A stretch of DNA of 64,000 bases from Gautieria morchelliformis (GCA_015179125.1 WHVA01000289.1:62001-126000); one strand, 5' to 3'; positions 1 through 12,703 are shown, counted from the first letter of the stretch. Program-made: numbers and translations. The notes: generated by a model not told the origin, from the sequence alone.

Positions 1-2765
1 AGAAGGAGCATATGGAGCATCAACTCAAGCTAGTGCACAAGCAGATGAGACGATTATTAGAAATGCGCGCACATGGCGCCACCGAGGTGGATTTCGTACC
101 ATTCGAACCTGTGATCTATTCAGCCAAGCAGTTGCGGCTCATCCGGAAGGTGCTGGATCGATGGAGAACACACAGGTCATTTTCCATGGCTGAGGTTGTA
201 TTGTCGAATGCTGTCCTCATCAAAGAAGCCAATATCATCAGGTAAATAGGTTGGCAATTTGTCATTCCGTGAGCTGAGCAATTTCACAGCAAGGAACTCC
301 GCAAGGACGTGATATACAACTTCACCATTGCGTCAGGAGGGAGATTGGCAAAGACGACGTCTGCTCTTGAGCCCATAGCTGGCCTAGACCAGTTTGGTGA
401 TGTTGCGGATCCTGTGCTAGCATCTGCTACTCAACCGTCCGTTGGCATCAAGGTCATAGACAAACGGCACAACGCGCTTTATGTGTGGTCATTAGACCGG
501 CTGCAACAACAGATCCAACGGATGCGCAATCTTACTACGTTCATCGATCGACCAGCGTATTCACAGCACTTCTCAGCTGAAGAGCCATTCTACGATTCGC
601 CTCCGCCGGAGTTCTCCTTCATTGGCAATGCTTTGATCTCCCTCGCACCACTCTCCCGACGACTGTCATCCACTTCTACCGTCCCAATCTTCTGTCGATA
701 TACTGCCGAGGCCATAGGGTCGTGCCGTATAGATCTAAAGGTCGTCAATATCGTTCTTCCCCCGAGTCGTAGTGCCAACGGGTCAGCCGCATCCACCAGG
801 CCATCCTCCCCCATACCTGGCACCTTACCGACAGGAAGTAAGATCTCCTTCTTCCTGACGGTCGACTCTGTCAAAGGATTGTCATCTCACGATTTTGCTG
901 CCACTCATATGCAAGTAAGGCTTTCCTCATTCGTGGGGCCATCCCGGCCAGCCGAGGAGGTTTATACATCATCTGCGTTGGACATGGACAAGTCCGTATT
1001 ATCTGAGCTTAAGTTTCGAAGAAGTTTTTCACTTCAAGTGACCTCGAAAACGGCGACATATTTACGCACAGCTTATGCACCCATAGAGTTTTTCGCGAGA
1101 ATCAAGCCTATGTACTTGGAGCGTATGGAGCGATGGGATGAGATGCGAGAACAACGTGGACTCAAATTGAGGCCGGAGGCGAACGGGGCATCTGGGTCGG
1201 AATCTAGCCTGAGCGTTCCACTAGCCCCGATGCGACGCTCCGAAACAGACTTCGTTGTGGAACAGTGTCACGATGTTGTGGCGTGGCTTCATGTATGCGA
1301 GCTTGCATCCGACGGGCAATACGTCCCTGTCCCTGTTCTTTCCCAGGGAACTCTGGATCCTGGCTCCTTTACACTTCATCAAGGGCTTCAGCGCCGCATC
1401 GTGCTTCATTCGTCCTCAAATTCAGGGCGACAACTTCCTTGGACTCAAGTCATACGTGTCAAGATTGGCAACGTCCGATTACTAGATCCCAAGGGAAGGG
1501 TCCACGAGTCTACATCCAAAGATCTTGTGGATCTCACCCTCCTCAAGGATCAGGCCGTGGACTTCCCGCCTGATGGGACAGGTACTCTGTCCGCCACTGC
1601 CCTTTGGGATTCGAGTGTGCATGATTCTTTCCTGCTGAATAGGGTAACTGCGGCCAATCAGCGGATACTTCTACAGTTGCACTGGTATGTCACAGCAGAA
1701 ACCTGTCTAGACCCGATTCACTTCCAGATGGATATCGCTGTCACCATGGCCTCACGAGACGCCCGCCCGCCTTCCAAGTTCATGTCTTTCCTCGGATCGT
1801 CCAAAGTTTTGTCCAAAACTAGCACAGTTTTCAGCGTGCGGCTAACGCCTCCCTTAACACGATCCCCTAAAGACCTATGGAGATTAGACACCTCTGAGAA
1901 GTACGTAAGGGGTGAAGAGGTTCTTAGTACATTCAGACCGCGTGGCATCTCTGTCGTGGAAGATTATTCGCGGTTAGTATCCACCGAACAACGCGCGGCC
2001 GACGTACAGGCAATCAAAGTCGTCCTCGCAGCCGCTCCACCCCCTCCACCGTCTGATTGGCTCGACTCTGATCAAATTTTGCACAAGTCTTTGGCTTTAT
2101 GGCAGAAACAATTTGGTCATCAGGGCAAGGTGTGTTGGCATTCCATTGTTTACGTGCATATTGATGAAGGTCATTGTAGATTATACTGCGTCAGGTGCCT
2201 TCCGACACAGACCTTCCCGCTCAGTCGAAGTCGCAGTTTGGGCCACCGGTTACGGATCCGCTTAAGCTTGTCGCCCAAGCAAAACTTATGCCCCCGAGGT
2301 AAGAATTGGGTGATTTCGTTGTATACCGATAGCTGATGGTTTATTAGCGACTCGCCAACTAAGAAGGGTCACTTACTGATCCTTACAGATGCGGGAGAGA
2401 ACGTCTGGCAAAAGCGATGGTTCGTCCTTCGAAGGTAAGAATCTCTGCTACGGGCAAATAGCACAGCTAATTGAATGTATCGTAGGCCTTACCTGCATGT
2501 CTACGGACGATCCACCGAACTTGAAGAACTCAGTGTTATCAGTTTGACAGGGGTAAAGATAGAACACAACCCGGAGATGGAAACACTCTTCGGCGTGCGT
2601 CGCGATTTATTTTTGACTGCAATTCTGTCGCATTGAATTCCTGCACAGCACCGGTTTACTTTTACCCTTTTCACCGCATCTAATTCATATGCACTTGCTG
2701 CCCCAAATGCTAAGGAGCTTCAACAATGGACGTCCAAGCTAGATCCCACCCGTCTTCTGTCATAA
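1..2765 (+). CDS. Kinesin-3 (UNC-104/KIF1-like) motor, C-terminal part, 5' end outside window
   Basis: C-terminal tail of a kinesin-3 motor, which carries vesicles and endosomes towards microtubule plus ends. The reading frame is already open at base 1, so the motor and FHA domains lie to the left. Introns seen: 242-289, 2299-2347, 2435-2485, 2595-2648, all GT-AG; stop TAA at 2763-2765. The segment around FSMAEVVLSNAVLIKEAN followed by KELRKDV.YNFTI is typical of fungal kinesin-3. A long middle region (about 300-2000) matches the DUF3694/KIF1-type stalk. The last about 110 codons form a PH domain (KKGHLLILTDAGENVWQKRW, then YLHVYG, and RFTFTLFTASNSYALAAP near the end), which binds phosphoinositides on cargo membranes. 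The identification rests on family resemblance of these segments; splicing was inferred by eye. Confidence 0.88.
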
Positions 2766-3024
2766 TTTTAATCGCACTGTCGTCATTCGCTGCTTTCGTT
2801 CACACATCTCGCTCTTTATATCAGTAACGCGTACTACTGGATCTTACCATCATTCGTCTGTTATACCATGTTTCTCACCTATACCTATCTCTCCTCCACA
2901 TTGTAATAGCACCTCTTGAACTAGCTAATATACCGGGTCAAATCATGGTAAACCACGTGTGAACTCGTCAGATTGATGTCTGGCCCATGGAGCAAAACCA
3001 ACCACAAAGAATGGAATACGTTAC

Positions 3025-6000
3025 TTATTCGTTGTGCCACTTTAACCCCAACGTCTCAGCCACAAAACCCCATCTGGCGACAGCATCTTTGATTCTGCAG
3101 TGACAAGAATCAGTCACTTCTAGCTAGCTCAGGGCATTAAATTCCTGTTCATACCGCTTCGCCGTGCTCTTGCCAGCACCATGTCCCGCCTTCCGATCAA
3201 TACGAATAAGTAGAGGATGGCAATTCCCAGGAGCAGCGTGCTGCAGAGTTGCCGCATGCTTAAATGAATGCAGAGGAACCACGCGATCGTCGTCTTTCCC
3301 TAGACTTCAGCATGACCTCTGCCTGGTAATAAGTAAACAAACGTACGATCCGCTGTCATAAGCAACATGGGGGGCAAAATTTGGTTCTTCGGGACATTGT
3401 GCACAGGAGAAATAGGGTATATGAAGTCGAAGTCATGAGCGTCCTGAGGATCGCCGTAGTCCGAAGTCCATGCCTTACCTGGTCCGCAGCTGAGTTAACC
3501 AGGATCAAGTTATGGGAAAGTGAAGACACACCGATTGTAAATTGACTGAACTTTAACATGCCATCGGTATGTCACGTAAATTGGGCCAAGGACTTAGAAA
3601 GCTAACCTTAAGCATGTCCAAGACACCCACTTCAGCGACCGCTGCTCCAAATGTTCCTTCCGGCGCCCGGTTGACACATGCGGCTACAAGAAGACCTGTT
3701 GAAAAAAGGCCATTATTCGATGAGAGAGAATACAAACTGGTAGCCTACCTCCGTTCGATCCACCATTGATTGCCACCTTGCCCGGTGCTGCGTATTTGCC
3801 GGATACGAGAAATTGTCTGACAGTCATATTCATGATCAGAGCCAAAACAACGCACGATGTGACCTACGTCGCGGCGATAAAATCATCGAATACATTGACC
3901 TAATCCAGCACATGATAAGGGATATCAAGACCGATTAAGGGACAGGACTCTACCTTTCTCTCCTTGGTGCCTGCGAGATGCCACTCCTCACCTATACAAA
4001 GTTTATCATCTAGAAGTGAACGATGACTGATGTGACAGACAGACCGAACTCAGAACCACCCCTATAGCCCATATGAGCACTAAAGAATATACAGAAGTGG
4101 TAACACAGACCGAATGTTTGGCACAGCATAGATGAATCCATATGCTTGGATGGCCGTAAGGACTGACGAGGAGAATACGGGACTGATAGGTATGGAAAAC
4201 CCGCCGTAACCTGAATGAGATGAAAGTAAGTAATGGCCAATGAAGAGCATTGTGGTACTGGCCAAATTGGAAAGCTGGTGCAGTTCCATCCAAAGGCGTA
4301 TTTTTGTGACGGACGATGAACATGGGAACTCGGGTGCCGTCCTTGCTCGAATACCAGACCTGGCATAGCCTATGTGAGCACGCATGCCATCGGTCAATAT
4401 TATGCGCATGCACCACTCACTTGTTCAGCGACGAAGTCCTCTGGAATCAATCCATTGACCTTTGTCGTTCTGTAAACTCTGCATCTCATTTCTGAGGGCG
4501 CCGTAAAGTCGTATTTCTGAATCGTGCCCGGTGTAGTAAATCCTGACAAAGTAGCGAAAAACCAGGAATGTTCGCGTTTTACTCCTGAAACATCGATGCT
4601 GCCAACAAAGTCGGCGGCCAAACGCTCCATTCGTTGCCCAGTAGAAGAATAGACGTAAAGCTCGTCGATAACCTGTAAAATTGGTGATCCAAGGAAGTAG
4701 TATCTATGGCTGCGGAAGTAATAGGGAAGAAGCTTACATTGCGCTTATAAACAACCACGAATTTATCATTATCCACAGCCGAGATACTCTCCAAATGGGC
4801 GCCCTTGTCCTCATGGATGAAGTTTTGCATGACCAGTTGGGGATCTGCCAGGTCAAGCTGAACGACACGTTCCATAGGTGCATCTTTATCAGTGGTGAGA
4901 TAGAACTTGGTACCGTCATTGCATATGCTAATAACGCGGTATTAGAGCAGGTGGAAGGCGGCTGAGATCTGTACTGTACTAACTATTCATATGCTGCGTC
5001 AAATTCATCAATGACCTTGTTCCACTTGATGTTCGGTCCAATTTCGTTCTTGGTTAGGTCTGCTATCCACAGTTTGTTTTTCTTCGAAAATGCAGATGTC
5101 AACGATACCAATGAGGGTCATGTTTAAAGCGAACACATACTTGTGAGGTATCACGACGAGCGTACAGCATCAGGTACCTTCCATCTACCTCGCTCACTTC
5201 CGCACCATACATATATTCGCGATGCTCAAGATCCTCCGCAATTACAACATCATCCGCTGGAGGGGAAAGGATGGGATTGATTAGAACCAAAAGTCGAGCC
5301 GTCTGATAGGTCACCAACATTGAGGCGTTCCTATTTTGTGATAGTAGAGCTTCGCGTCCAGGTCCTGGGTCGTTTCAGTTCCGGCGTGGTCTTCGGTTGC
5401 ATCTCCATGCTCCTCCCGGGAAGGGTATCGCTTTAACAGATGGATTGTTAGTTCATATATCTCTCCCGTTTCCAGTGGAAAATACCTGGTAAAAAAACCC
5501 CTTGTTATCGTGGGTCCAAGTAACACTAGAAAACTTGACGAATCGAATTTGGTCAGGAAGCTTTCCGGGATCGTTGCTCAAGGGGTCATCGATCGCCTTA
5601 TCGAATGGCTTGGAAGTCGGCCGAACATAGACGGTCGAAAAATCGGATCCCTAGCCAATCATACAGAATCTAATTTAGCCCCAGGAACAGACACGACATT
5701 CGTCTAGATTCGAGACGAACAGAGAGGGATATTCCGTAAGCAAAGTATTCTCCAGAAGGAGAAAATGCAGTTGTGGATATAGCCGCAGTCCCATCCGCTG
5801 ATAAAAGATTCGGCTGTGCGAAATTATTTGTTGAGGTTCCATGGAGAAATGCATAGCAACGCACATCGAAGAATATTTCGCCAACTGCGTTATTGTGAGC
5901 ACCTTGTGAGAAGTCGGGAAGTTCAGATCCCTTTGATCGGTATATGACTGCTTGAGCCTCGAGACCACTGTTAAAATGCCAGTACCAACGTCCATCCTTC

Positions 6001-6382
6001 TTCAACGAAGGCGCAGAGAACTATGGCAATAACGAAGCAGTCATGTAAAATGTGTTTCCTATCAGCACTGTCTGGTTGATTACCTTCGCATAGTCAGTGG
6101 TTTGGGTAAGGCGGGCTTCGAGTTTTTCTTTATCTGGAACTTGATTCAAAAACTTGGAGGTGAGTTCAACTTGTGCATCGATCCACCTGACTTGCATAAG
6201 CTAAGCTACGCGGAGGACAGTGCTTGAAGTTCCCACTTTTCTGTTTCTTCCGAACTTGACTCTAACCATTCATAGGGATCATGAACCTTAACTTCACCAT
6301 GGTTCTCTGATTTCCACGTGTCGTAGTGCTCTGATCGACGCGCTGGAGGGTATGCGTTCGCAGTCCACGCAGCAGGAGCCAT
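3025..6382 (-). CDS. Prolyl oligopeptidase (family S9A)
   Basis: Cytosolic serine peptidase that cleaves short peptides after proline. The gene runs leftwards over many small exons, so no single frame covers it. Start at 6382 ([20 protein letters not shown]), then HDPYEWLE and EETEKW joined across a 50-bp intron to [14 protein letters not shown]. The beta-propeller follows (5.0-6.0 kb), then the hinge and hydrolase domain: YGGFSIPI, nucleophile motif GGSNGG spliced across the intron near 3740, [24 protein letters not shown], catalytic Asp in [11 protein letters not shown] and catalytic His in GHGAGKS. It ends ...[15 protein letters not shown] with TAA at 3025-3027. All three catalytic residues are present and no break was found. 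Fungal S9A enzymes include housekeeping and peptide-cyclising members; nothing here distinguishes a specialised role, so housekeeping is the default. It diverges from the MLRQ gene across a 385-bp intergenic region. Confidence 0.9.
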
Positions 6383-6767
6383 GTGCGTATGTTGACGGTG
6401 AGTGGTAGGGCCCCAAGATATGATAGTTGGGCGCAGAGTGTATCCGCGTGTGAACGGTAGCTTGTTGCTGAGGAAAAGCGGGAATCGAGGTGATCTGAAG
6501 TATAGCCAAGTGACCGTGAGTACCATGCACGCTCGGGTCCTCACGTGATCACAGGAACAGGCATGACTAGTGACCCATCCCAGGCGAAAGGAAGGAGATA
6601 CAACTACTACGGCCTTGTATTTTTGGATCAGAAGCTAGGTTTATCTGCATGACTACTGTCCACAAAGTCAACCCTGATGGTGATCACTTACGCTTGACCG
6701 ACCTTTGTTATGTCAGCATCTCCGGTCACGATTATCTAATTCGTGACTGCGACTATCCACTACAGAC

Positions 6768-7258
6768 ATGTCTAAGCTTCGCTCAGGTTTCCTTCGTCAC
6801 TGGTTCGCTGTTGAGGTGAGTCTGTCTGGTTTAAAAGGCAACAATAGTTTCGCATTCTTATACCATATTGCTAGGCAATACCCATGTGAGCTTCTTTCTG
6901 CACGGCCGGCGATGCCTATTGACAAGTTACAACGATCGCTGGTAGCTACGCTGTCGTAGGAATCGCAGTAGGAGGTGCGGGCTGGTATGTGGGACGCCTC
7001 GCATCCCGTCCCGATGGTGGGTATATCACTGCGCTTCCTTGTTTCTCTTTCTTACTCACAATCCCTACAGTTATCTGGACCAAAAACAACCCAACACCTT
7101 GGAACAATGTGGGTCCAAACGAGAATATCAAGCTTATGACAGGGAATCATAAGTTTGACAAGAGGTCCGTCAAAGCAATGACCAGTATTGCATATCACCT
7201 TGACCTTTCACTGGCAGTTGGACTCGTGACAAACTTTAGATATATACTTGTCGTTTGA
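6768..7258 (+). CDS. MLRQ/NDUFA4-like respiratory-chain subunit
   Basis: Small mitochondrial inner-membrane protein of the fungal 'NADH-ubiquinone reductase complex 1 MLRQ subunit' family (NDUFA4-like; the mammalian protein is a cytochrome oxidase component). Exons 6768-6815, 6875-6885 (11 bp), 6946-7016 and 7071-7258 join in frame. The product begins MSKLRSGFLRHWFAVEAIPI, then has one membrane helix (YAVVGIAVGGAGWYVGRL) and the family signature VIWTKNNPTPWNNV followed by PNENIKLMTGNHKFDK. The tail after KFDKR is longer than usual; a further non-consensus intron there cannot be excluded. The 11-bp exon is unusually small but fits both phase and family sequence. Confidence 0.78.
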
Positions 7259-7472
7259 GCAAGCATATTGTTAGGAAAGCAGTTGTACACTATACCTTCT
7301 CACCGGGAAGCGATTCTCTGGCTTCCTACACTATACTCTTCCTACACTATACTTTCATTTTGACGATCACATGGAGTGAACTCCCGGGCCGCCGGTCACG
7401 CGGAACAGTGACCAGAACTAAGAACTTAAAACCAACATAGAATACGTTCTGCGTTCAATATTTCAACACACC

Positions 7473-8859
7473 ATGGCATTGTTATCGGAGAATGCGCCCT
7501 TGTACATTCCACCCCCTTTAGATGATGTGCCTGATGGAGATGAAGACAAACCTGTCGACGGGGCAGAACTGGTTTGTATATCATTCATGGAGCTGTGATG
7601 AAGGTTAATCCAATATCCCAGGCCAAAGTTGGCGTCCAGCAGCTGCCATGTCTCATATTCGGAGCTGGTACATTCGCCAATCAGTACAATCGGGATGACT
7701 TTCTGTATAGCGATGGCCCGCTTCGAGTTGTAAGACTAGCTTTGAGGTGAAGAAATACCTTGAAAGGATCAAGTACCGTTAATCATCATTGTAGGTATGG
7801 AATCCGTGCGATCGACACGGCTCCCTTCTATGGTCCTTCCGAAGTCATCCTGGGTGGTGCATTACGGACATTGATGCCTGAATTTCCAAGATCATCATAT
7901 AAACTCGTTCGCAAATTCGACGTTCTCTTCATCTTTCCTTTTGTAATTTGGCCGCAGATCACGAAAGCAGGGCGGACCAGCACGGGGTTTGATTACTCGC
8001 CTGCGACCATAAGAGCCAGTATTATGCGCAGTCTCTCGCGTCTCGGTACGGAATACCTCGATGTCGCCTACATACACGATGTAGAGTTTGTGGCGACGCC
8101 TGTCACTGATGGCCCAACAGCTGGAAACCACCTCAGAGCACTTGAAGATCCTGGGAGCTGGGGATTGGGAGAAGAAGATAAAGCTAAGATCAGGGGTGAA
8201 GGTGACCAACAGGTCTTAGACGCCGTCGGAGAGCTCTGGAAACTCAAAGAAGAAGGGAAAATCAAAGCTGTCGGAATTTCAGGTGCGTCTGTCAGTTACG
8301 TCACTCGATTAGTGGTGAATGTGAACTTGAAGGATACCCTCTTCCAACACTTCTACGGATTGCACTGCTGGTCTTGCATAACCCTCCTTATAAGCCTCTC
8401 GACATCCTCCTCTCGTACGCGCATTATACATTGCAGAATAGTGTTTTCCCGGCTTTCCTCCCACTCTTCCTCACCCGGGCAAAAATTGCTCAACTTGGCA
8501 CGGCCTCACCTTTCTCTCTGGGTCTCCTCACACCTAAACCTCCACTATGGCATCCTGCAACTGCAGAGATTATGGCTGCAAAGGATCGCGCTATCACTTA
8601 CTCGCAGGGTTGGGAGGGTGGTCTCCCAAATCTGGCGCTCGGTTTCGCATTGCGGGAAAATGAGCAGGCAGCAATGCGCGATGTGCCACGTGTGGTGGGT
8701 TTGAGCAGTACGCAGGAGGTACATGAAGCAGTGAAAGTGTGGCGACAGCTACAGAGTGGCGTGGACGAGAAAAGGAAACAAATGGAGGAGGCTGTGAGGA
8801 AAATCTTCAGCGAGGCAAACTGTGAAGACTTTTCCTGGCAGTCACCGCCGTTATCCTGA
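7473..8859 (+). CDS. ARA2: Aldo-keto reductase, D-arabinose 1-dehydrogenase (Ara2)-like
   Basis: Cytosolic NAD(P)-dependent aldo-keto reductase resembling Ara2, which oxidises D-arabinose to the lactone on the route to erythroascorbate. Exons 7473-7571, 7622-7746, 7795-7906, 7958-8282 and 8333-8859 join in frame. The AKR barrel shows the catalytic set: Asp and Tyr in IDTAPFYGPSE, Lys in ITKAGR, His in YIHDVEFVATPV. Then come AVGISGYPLPTLLRIAL, LLSYAHYTLQN, and PNLALGFALR near the cofactor-binding C-terminus. The tail ends WQSPPLS. N-terminal MALLSENAPLYIPPPL is an extension before the barrel. Length (about 395 residues) is at the upper end for the family. Assignment to Ara2 rather than to another galactose/arabinose dehydrogenase is by overall resemblance. 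No breaks seen. Confidence 0.85.
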
Positions 8860-10090
8860 GGGCTCGTTTACTTTGCTTCATGACTTGTGTATGCAATACT
8901 GTTCAAATATCTTGAATGTTGGCAAATCAGCAGAGCGGCGCCTCGGACAGGGCCCACCACCCCCTTGGCCCTTAATATCGTAAGACTGTACTTGGGCGTC
9001 TGGACCAACTGTGGCACTTTACAATATCTCCTACCTTTTTAAAGAGACGTCCTCGCGCATGGTATACCTCAAACCAAGTTGAACCTCTCCCCCGTTTTGA
9101 CAATTACCATTACAAGGGAGAGAGGTTGGTTATTGGTTTGGAAATCGCGACTTGTGGCTCGAAGTCAACTAGTGCTAGACGTCCAGGCCGGTGGCAGGCT
9201 GGCAGCGCATTAACGCACCTGGACCCTCCATTGGACAACTGATGTGCCACCCGTCTGCCGCATTGGTCCAATTGTCATATCGACTTGTCGATTTCGTGAG
9301 TCACTCAACGCTCTCTTCCCACCGTCCAAATATGTATCACAGTTCCCTGTGGGGATAGCAATGCACCATTGCCTGTGGGGAAACTCAATAATGCTTAGGC
9401 GCTTAGCGCTTAGGCTTCGGTTCGAACCGTCACGCGTCATCACTGCACGAAGTTATCACCACTTAAATATTGAACCTATAACAAAAACCTGTACTTTTCT
9501 TGAATGCTCTCGCTGAGAGCTTTTGATTGATCCCCGGTTCATATTTTTTGGTAGCGTTGGGAGTAAGTAGTGGCTTACATAATGTTGAGGCGGGTTTTCG
9601 ACGACAGGCGGCTCGGAGACGAGTATAGTTCGGTGACTGATTATTTGTTTGCATTCCCCAAATTAGGATAGGTTACTGTAAAGGAAGGCATTGCGTATAC
9701 CTGCGCAGTTGGGTGGCTATACACACTGACTCATTGCGGTGCCACCGAATTAGTTGGAACTTCCTGCCAGTCATGCATGCAAGGGAGGCTACGATGAGGC
9801 GAAGGGAAAGCTTCTGGCCTAGATTACTGCAGCATCTAGGTCAATAGTAAGTTCACATGGTGCCATCTACAGTCAGTCATACAGTACCACAGGAGCAAAG
9901 TCAAACGATACTGATGAGTCTAGGAAACGTCCCGGAAGCAAAATGTTCACCGTGACCCTACTTTATAAAGAGCTCGAGCCAAGCGCGATATCAACACACT
10001 GGCAGGCACATACTGATACCTTCATCAGTGAACCACCTCATCTCGAATGATATTTGAAGAACAGCAAGTAAGCAACTTCTACCAAGCGGA
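8860..10090. other. Intergenic region, no gene recognised; TATA box at 9964
   Basis: About 1.2 kb between the aldo-keto reductase stop and the DUF6533 start. Short frames on both strands lack recognisable domains. A TATAAA at 9964-9969 lies about 120 bp before the DUF6533 ATG and may be its core promoter. A palindrome CGGTTCGAACCG around 9418 is discussed among rejected items. Confidence 0.5.
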
Positions 10091-11781
10091 ATGATGCCTG
10101 CCACCTACACCATGATGTCTCGTAAGTACTACTATTTAAGCTTGCGGGTGTAGTTCTGGAAATCCATCAAGTCTGTTCTCATCGTCTAAGTGATCTGCCG
10201 GATATCTTTTGAAAGGATGCCCAATTGTTGGTTATTTCAATCCCAACACTGCTCGCGTGGCTTAAGTTCGACGTGAGTGAATTTCACGCCAATGGAGTCC
10301 CTCTCTAACGTTCATGGTCACAGTATTTAGATGGTGTGCCTGCTTAACGTGCCTGTCAAGTCGTAATTCCAACTCACGCTCAATCAACGTTTGACTCAGT
10401 GGCCGGCCAAGTTATCTTGGTACGATACTTGCCTGATTTCAGGGACACCGGCACTCAGGAAATTTCCTCATAATAGTTTTACGATCACATATTGACGTTG
10501 GACCATGAGGTTGCTTTCATCTGGCCGGCGCCATGCAGTGTGGCAAAAATCCTTTATATTCTGGTGGCATACTTAGGTGTTGTAGCATGCATACTCTCTT
10601 TGGCACCTGGTCTGTCTCATTCTCATGAATTTAGTCAGCTATAAGCTCCTCATTTACACCATTTTGTACAGCTGCTGAAACTCTTGCTTCAATTACACTG
10701 TGGTACAAAACATTTTCAAGTGAGTTTGATCAATACGACTCTTTAATATTCTGCTTGACTGCGCCATCAGTATTTGTGGCTTGTGTCATGATACTAGGAC
10801 AATGTTTGTTATTTAAACTCTCATAATCCTCCAGGTTGACGTGTGCCCACAGGGGCTCTCGTTTTCAGGACATGGGCGATCTTTGGAAGATGGAAAAAGC
10901 CAGGCATATGCCTTTTGGTATTTTGTGCTGCGACAATAACAGTGACGCTTTACATCGAAGTTCAGAGTCTCGATCAAGTGAAATGCATGTCAGATCTTAA
11001 TCTCTTTGACATGGCAGTCTTAAGTATCGGTTTTGTTTTAGACATTCCAAGCCTCCAGCATGGCGTTCCACACTTCATCTTACTCACAGGCCCGAGTCCT
11101 ATTATTTTCGTGGACCTGGTAATTTTTGCAGTCATAGACACCAGTGAGCCTTTTGTTCCTGATGGCGTCGTGATTGATATCCGACATTTTCTTCATTGTG
11201 CAGTCGTTGTGGGTATGACGGCAGGAGACTTTGTGTGTTCTCCGAGTTTCTATGAGAAGTATGAACTGACATGTACACAGTTCTGAGGAGCTCGTCCGCT
11301 CTGGTTCAAACATTTTATTTTGATGGTGAGAAAGCATTCCTGTGGTTGAACTTGTTCGACAGTTCTTATTAAACTGCGCCATCTTATTAGGGATGTTATA
11401 TTACGTTTTCATGCTCGGTACGTTCAGCTAGTGTTTCTGCGGTTGAACAATGATTTACCCGTTATACAGTTTTCTCCGTGATTAACATTATCGCAATGAC
11501 AGCAGTGAGTCTGGCAATTTGTTTTCATTTCGTAACATGCTGGACGTCTAACTCTTTAGTACTTAGTGGTCCACCGTCGCTCTGGTTCAGTATGTCCATT
11601 TATCTTGCCTTGGTCGACTGATTAACTTAGCACCTCCGAGTTCAGAATGCAGGCATTCCTGCATGTCGTATTGATAAAACGAGTGTTTCTCAACTTACGT
11701 TTCGCTGCATCCCGTGATTGTGTGAACACTACGGCGGGTCCACTTACAACACTATCCTTCGATAGCCCTCACTACCAATGA
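10091..11781 (+). CDS. DUF6533-domain multi-pass membrane protein
   Basis: Member of the large Agaricomycete DUF6533 family of integral membrane proteins, function unknown. It is split into many short exons. In-frame pieces joined by eye: MMPATYTMMS (10091); a segment ending LLAWLKFD; YLDVAGQVIL; then the hallmark FYDHILTLDHEVAFIWPAP (about 10478-10537) with VAKILYILVAYL; AETLASITLWYKTF; ALVFRTWAIFGRWKKP and a hydrophobic stretch (10850-11060); FLLNCAILLGMLYYVFML; VFSVINIIAMTA; and FLHVVLIKRVFLNLRFAA. It ends ...FDSPHYQ with TGA at 11779-11781. About seven hydrophobic segments are expected. The signature and the C-terminal arm (FLNLR..A) both match the family. Exact splice sites in the first 400 bp are uncertain. 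Confidence 0.72.
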
Positions 11782-12058
11782 ACGCATGTAATCCTGCATT
11801 TTATCCGTGCATAGCAGCCACAGGGCATCTGTTCATAAAGTGATTGACAGTGCCACACACTTTTGGAGGTTGATAGATAACATCCCCTCGATTTCATCGT
11901 TCAACACTTAGCTCTTGCACATACAAGAAGTAAGATGATTCAACAGAAATGACGGGCTCAGTCCATCAGCGATCAGCGACCGCGGTCTACGCGTGCTTTT
12001 CGGCTACACGTCGTTCGTACTTCTCGTTACACTCCTCGATGATCTTGGCCTTCAGCTG

Positions 12059-12653
12059 TCAATTATCCAAGTGGTCCCGGCCCGAGTTGAGGTGGCCCCA
12101 CTTGCAAATGCCATGTTCCATATGGCGCTTTAGAGCGTCGTAGCGTGTGAAAGTGGTTTTACAATCCCCGTTGGGACAAATTAGTCCATGCTCCTCTCCG
12201 TCAAAGACTTCAAAGTGCCAACGGGCCTCCTCCCGTGAAATTACACAGTCCTCGAGCCATTTCCACTCCTGCATGGTATGGGTAGCCTTGTGACATTTGA
12301 GATCCAAATGGCGACCGGACTCAAAGAGGCGCTTGCAGATTTCACCTTTACGGTCGCCATGCGCAAAGGAGTAAAAGCATGTCATCTGGCAATGGGGGCA
12401 GCCATCGACACGGCAATCGCAAGGACCTTTCTGGTAGTCTTCGCCACGGTTAGTTTTTGGTCTAGGTGATGGCTTGGGCGGTTTAGGGCCCGCAGGGCGA
12501 CGAGGAGCTTTAGGCGGACGACGACTGGACGAGGGTGCGGTTGCGCGGCGTTGCTTGGCGGCCGGGCGACGAGATGGTTGGAAATTACCAGACGCATCAT
12601 CATCGTCTTGGTCTCGGTCATCATCAGACTCGGTGTCTGTAAACTCTGGGGAT
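12059..12653 (-). pseudogene. C2H2-like zinc-finger protein, probably broken
   Basis: A minus-strand frame with acidic start (PEFTDTESDDDRDQDDDDAS), a basic/proline middle (RRPPKAPRRPAGPKPPKPSP) and a cysteine/histidine-rich end. One finger-like motif is visible: CPNGDC, 12 residues, H, then HGIC, with further CDCRVDGCPHC upstream. The frame stops at TGA (12059-12061), but the same frame continues 23 more codons (QLKAKIIEECNEKYERRVAE...) to a second stop at about 11990. This suggests a premature stop. At the upstream side the frame is closed by a stop inside a perfect 25-bp inverted repeat (12629-12703). An intron acceptor (CCCCAG) could begin the exon there; the first exon was not found. Possibly a DNA- or RNA-binding protein; function unknown. 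Confidence 0.5.
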
Positions 12654-12703
12654 GGAACGCGATGTTACATCGCCTTACATCCCCAGAGTTTACAGACACC
12701 GAG
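12629..12703. repeat. Perfect 25-bp inverted repeat (hairpin)
   Basis: Left arm 12629-12653 is the exact reverse complement of right arm 12679-12703, with a 25-nt loop. It spans the 5' limit of the C2H2-like frame. Confidence 0.97.

Noticed and set aside
4006..4416. Long minus-strand frames of 109-136 codons in three phases at 4.0-4.4 kb
   Set aside because: They read through introns; only short parts of each match the prolyl oligopeptidase exons.
9410..9435. GGTTCGAACC on both strands, tRNA B-box-like
   Set aside because: It is part of a simple palindrome; no cloverleaf could be built around it.
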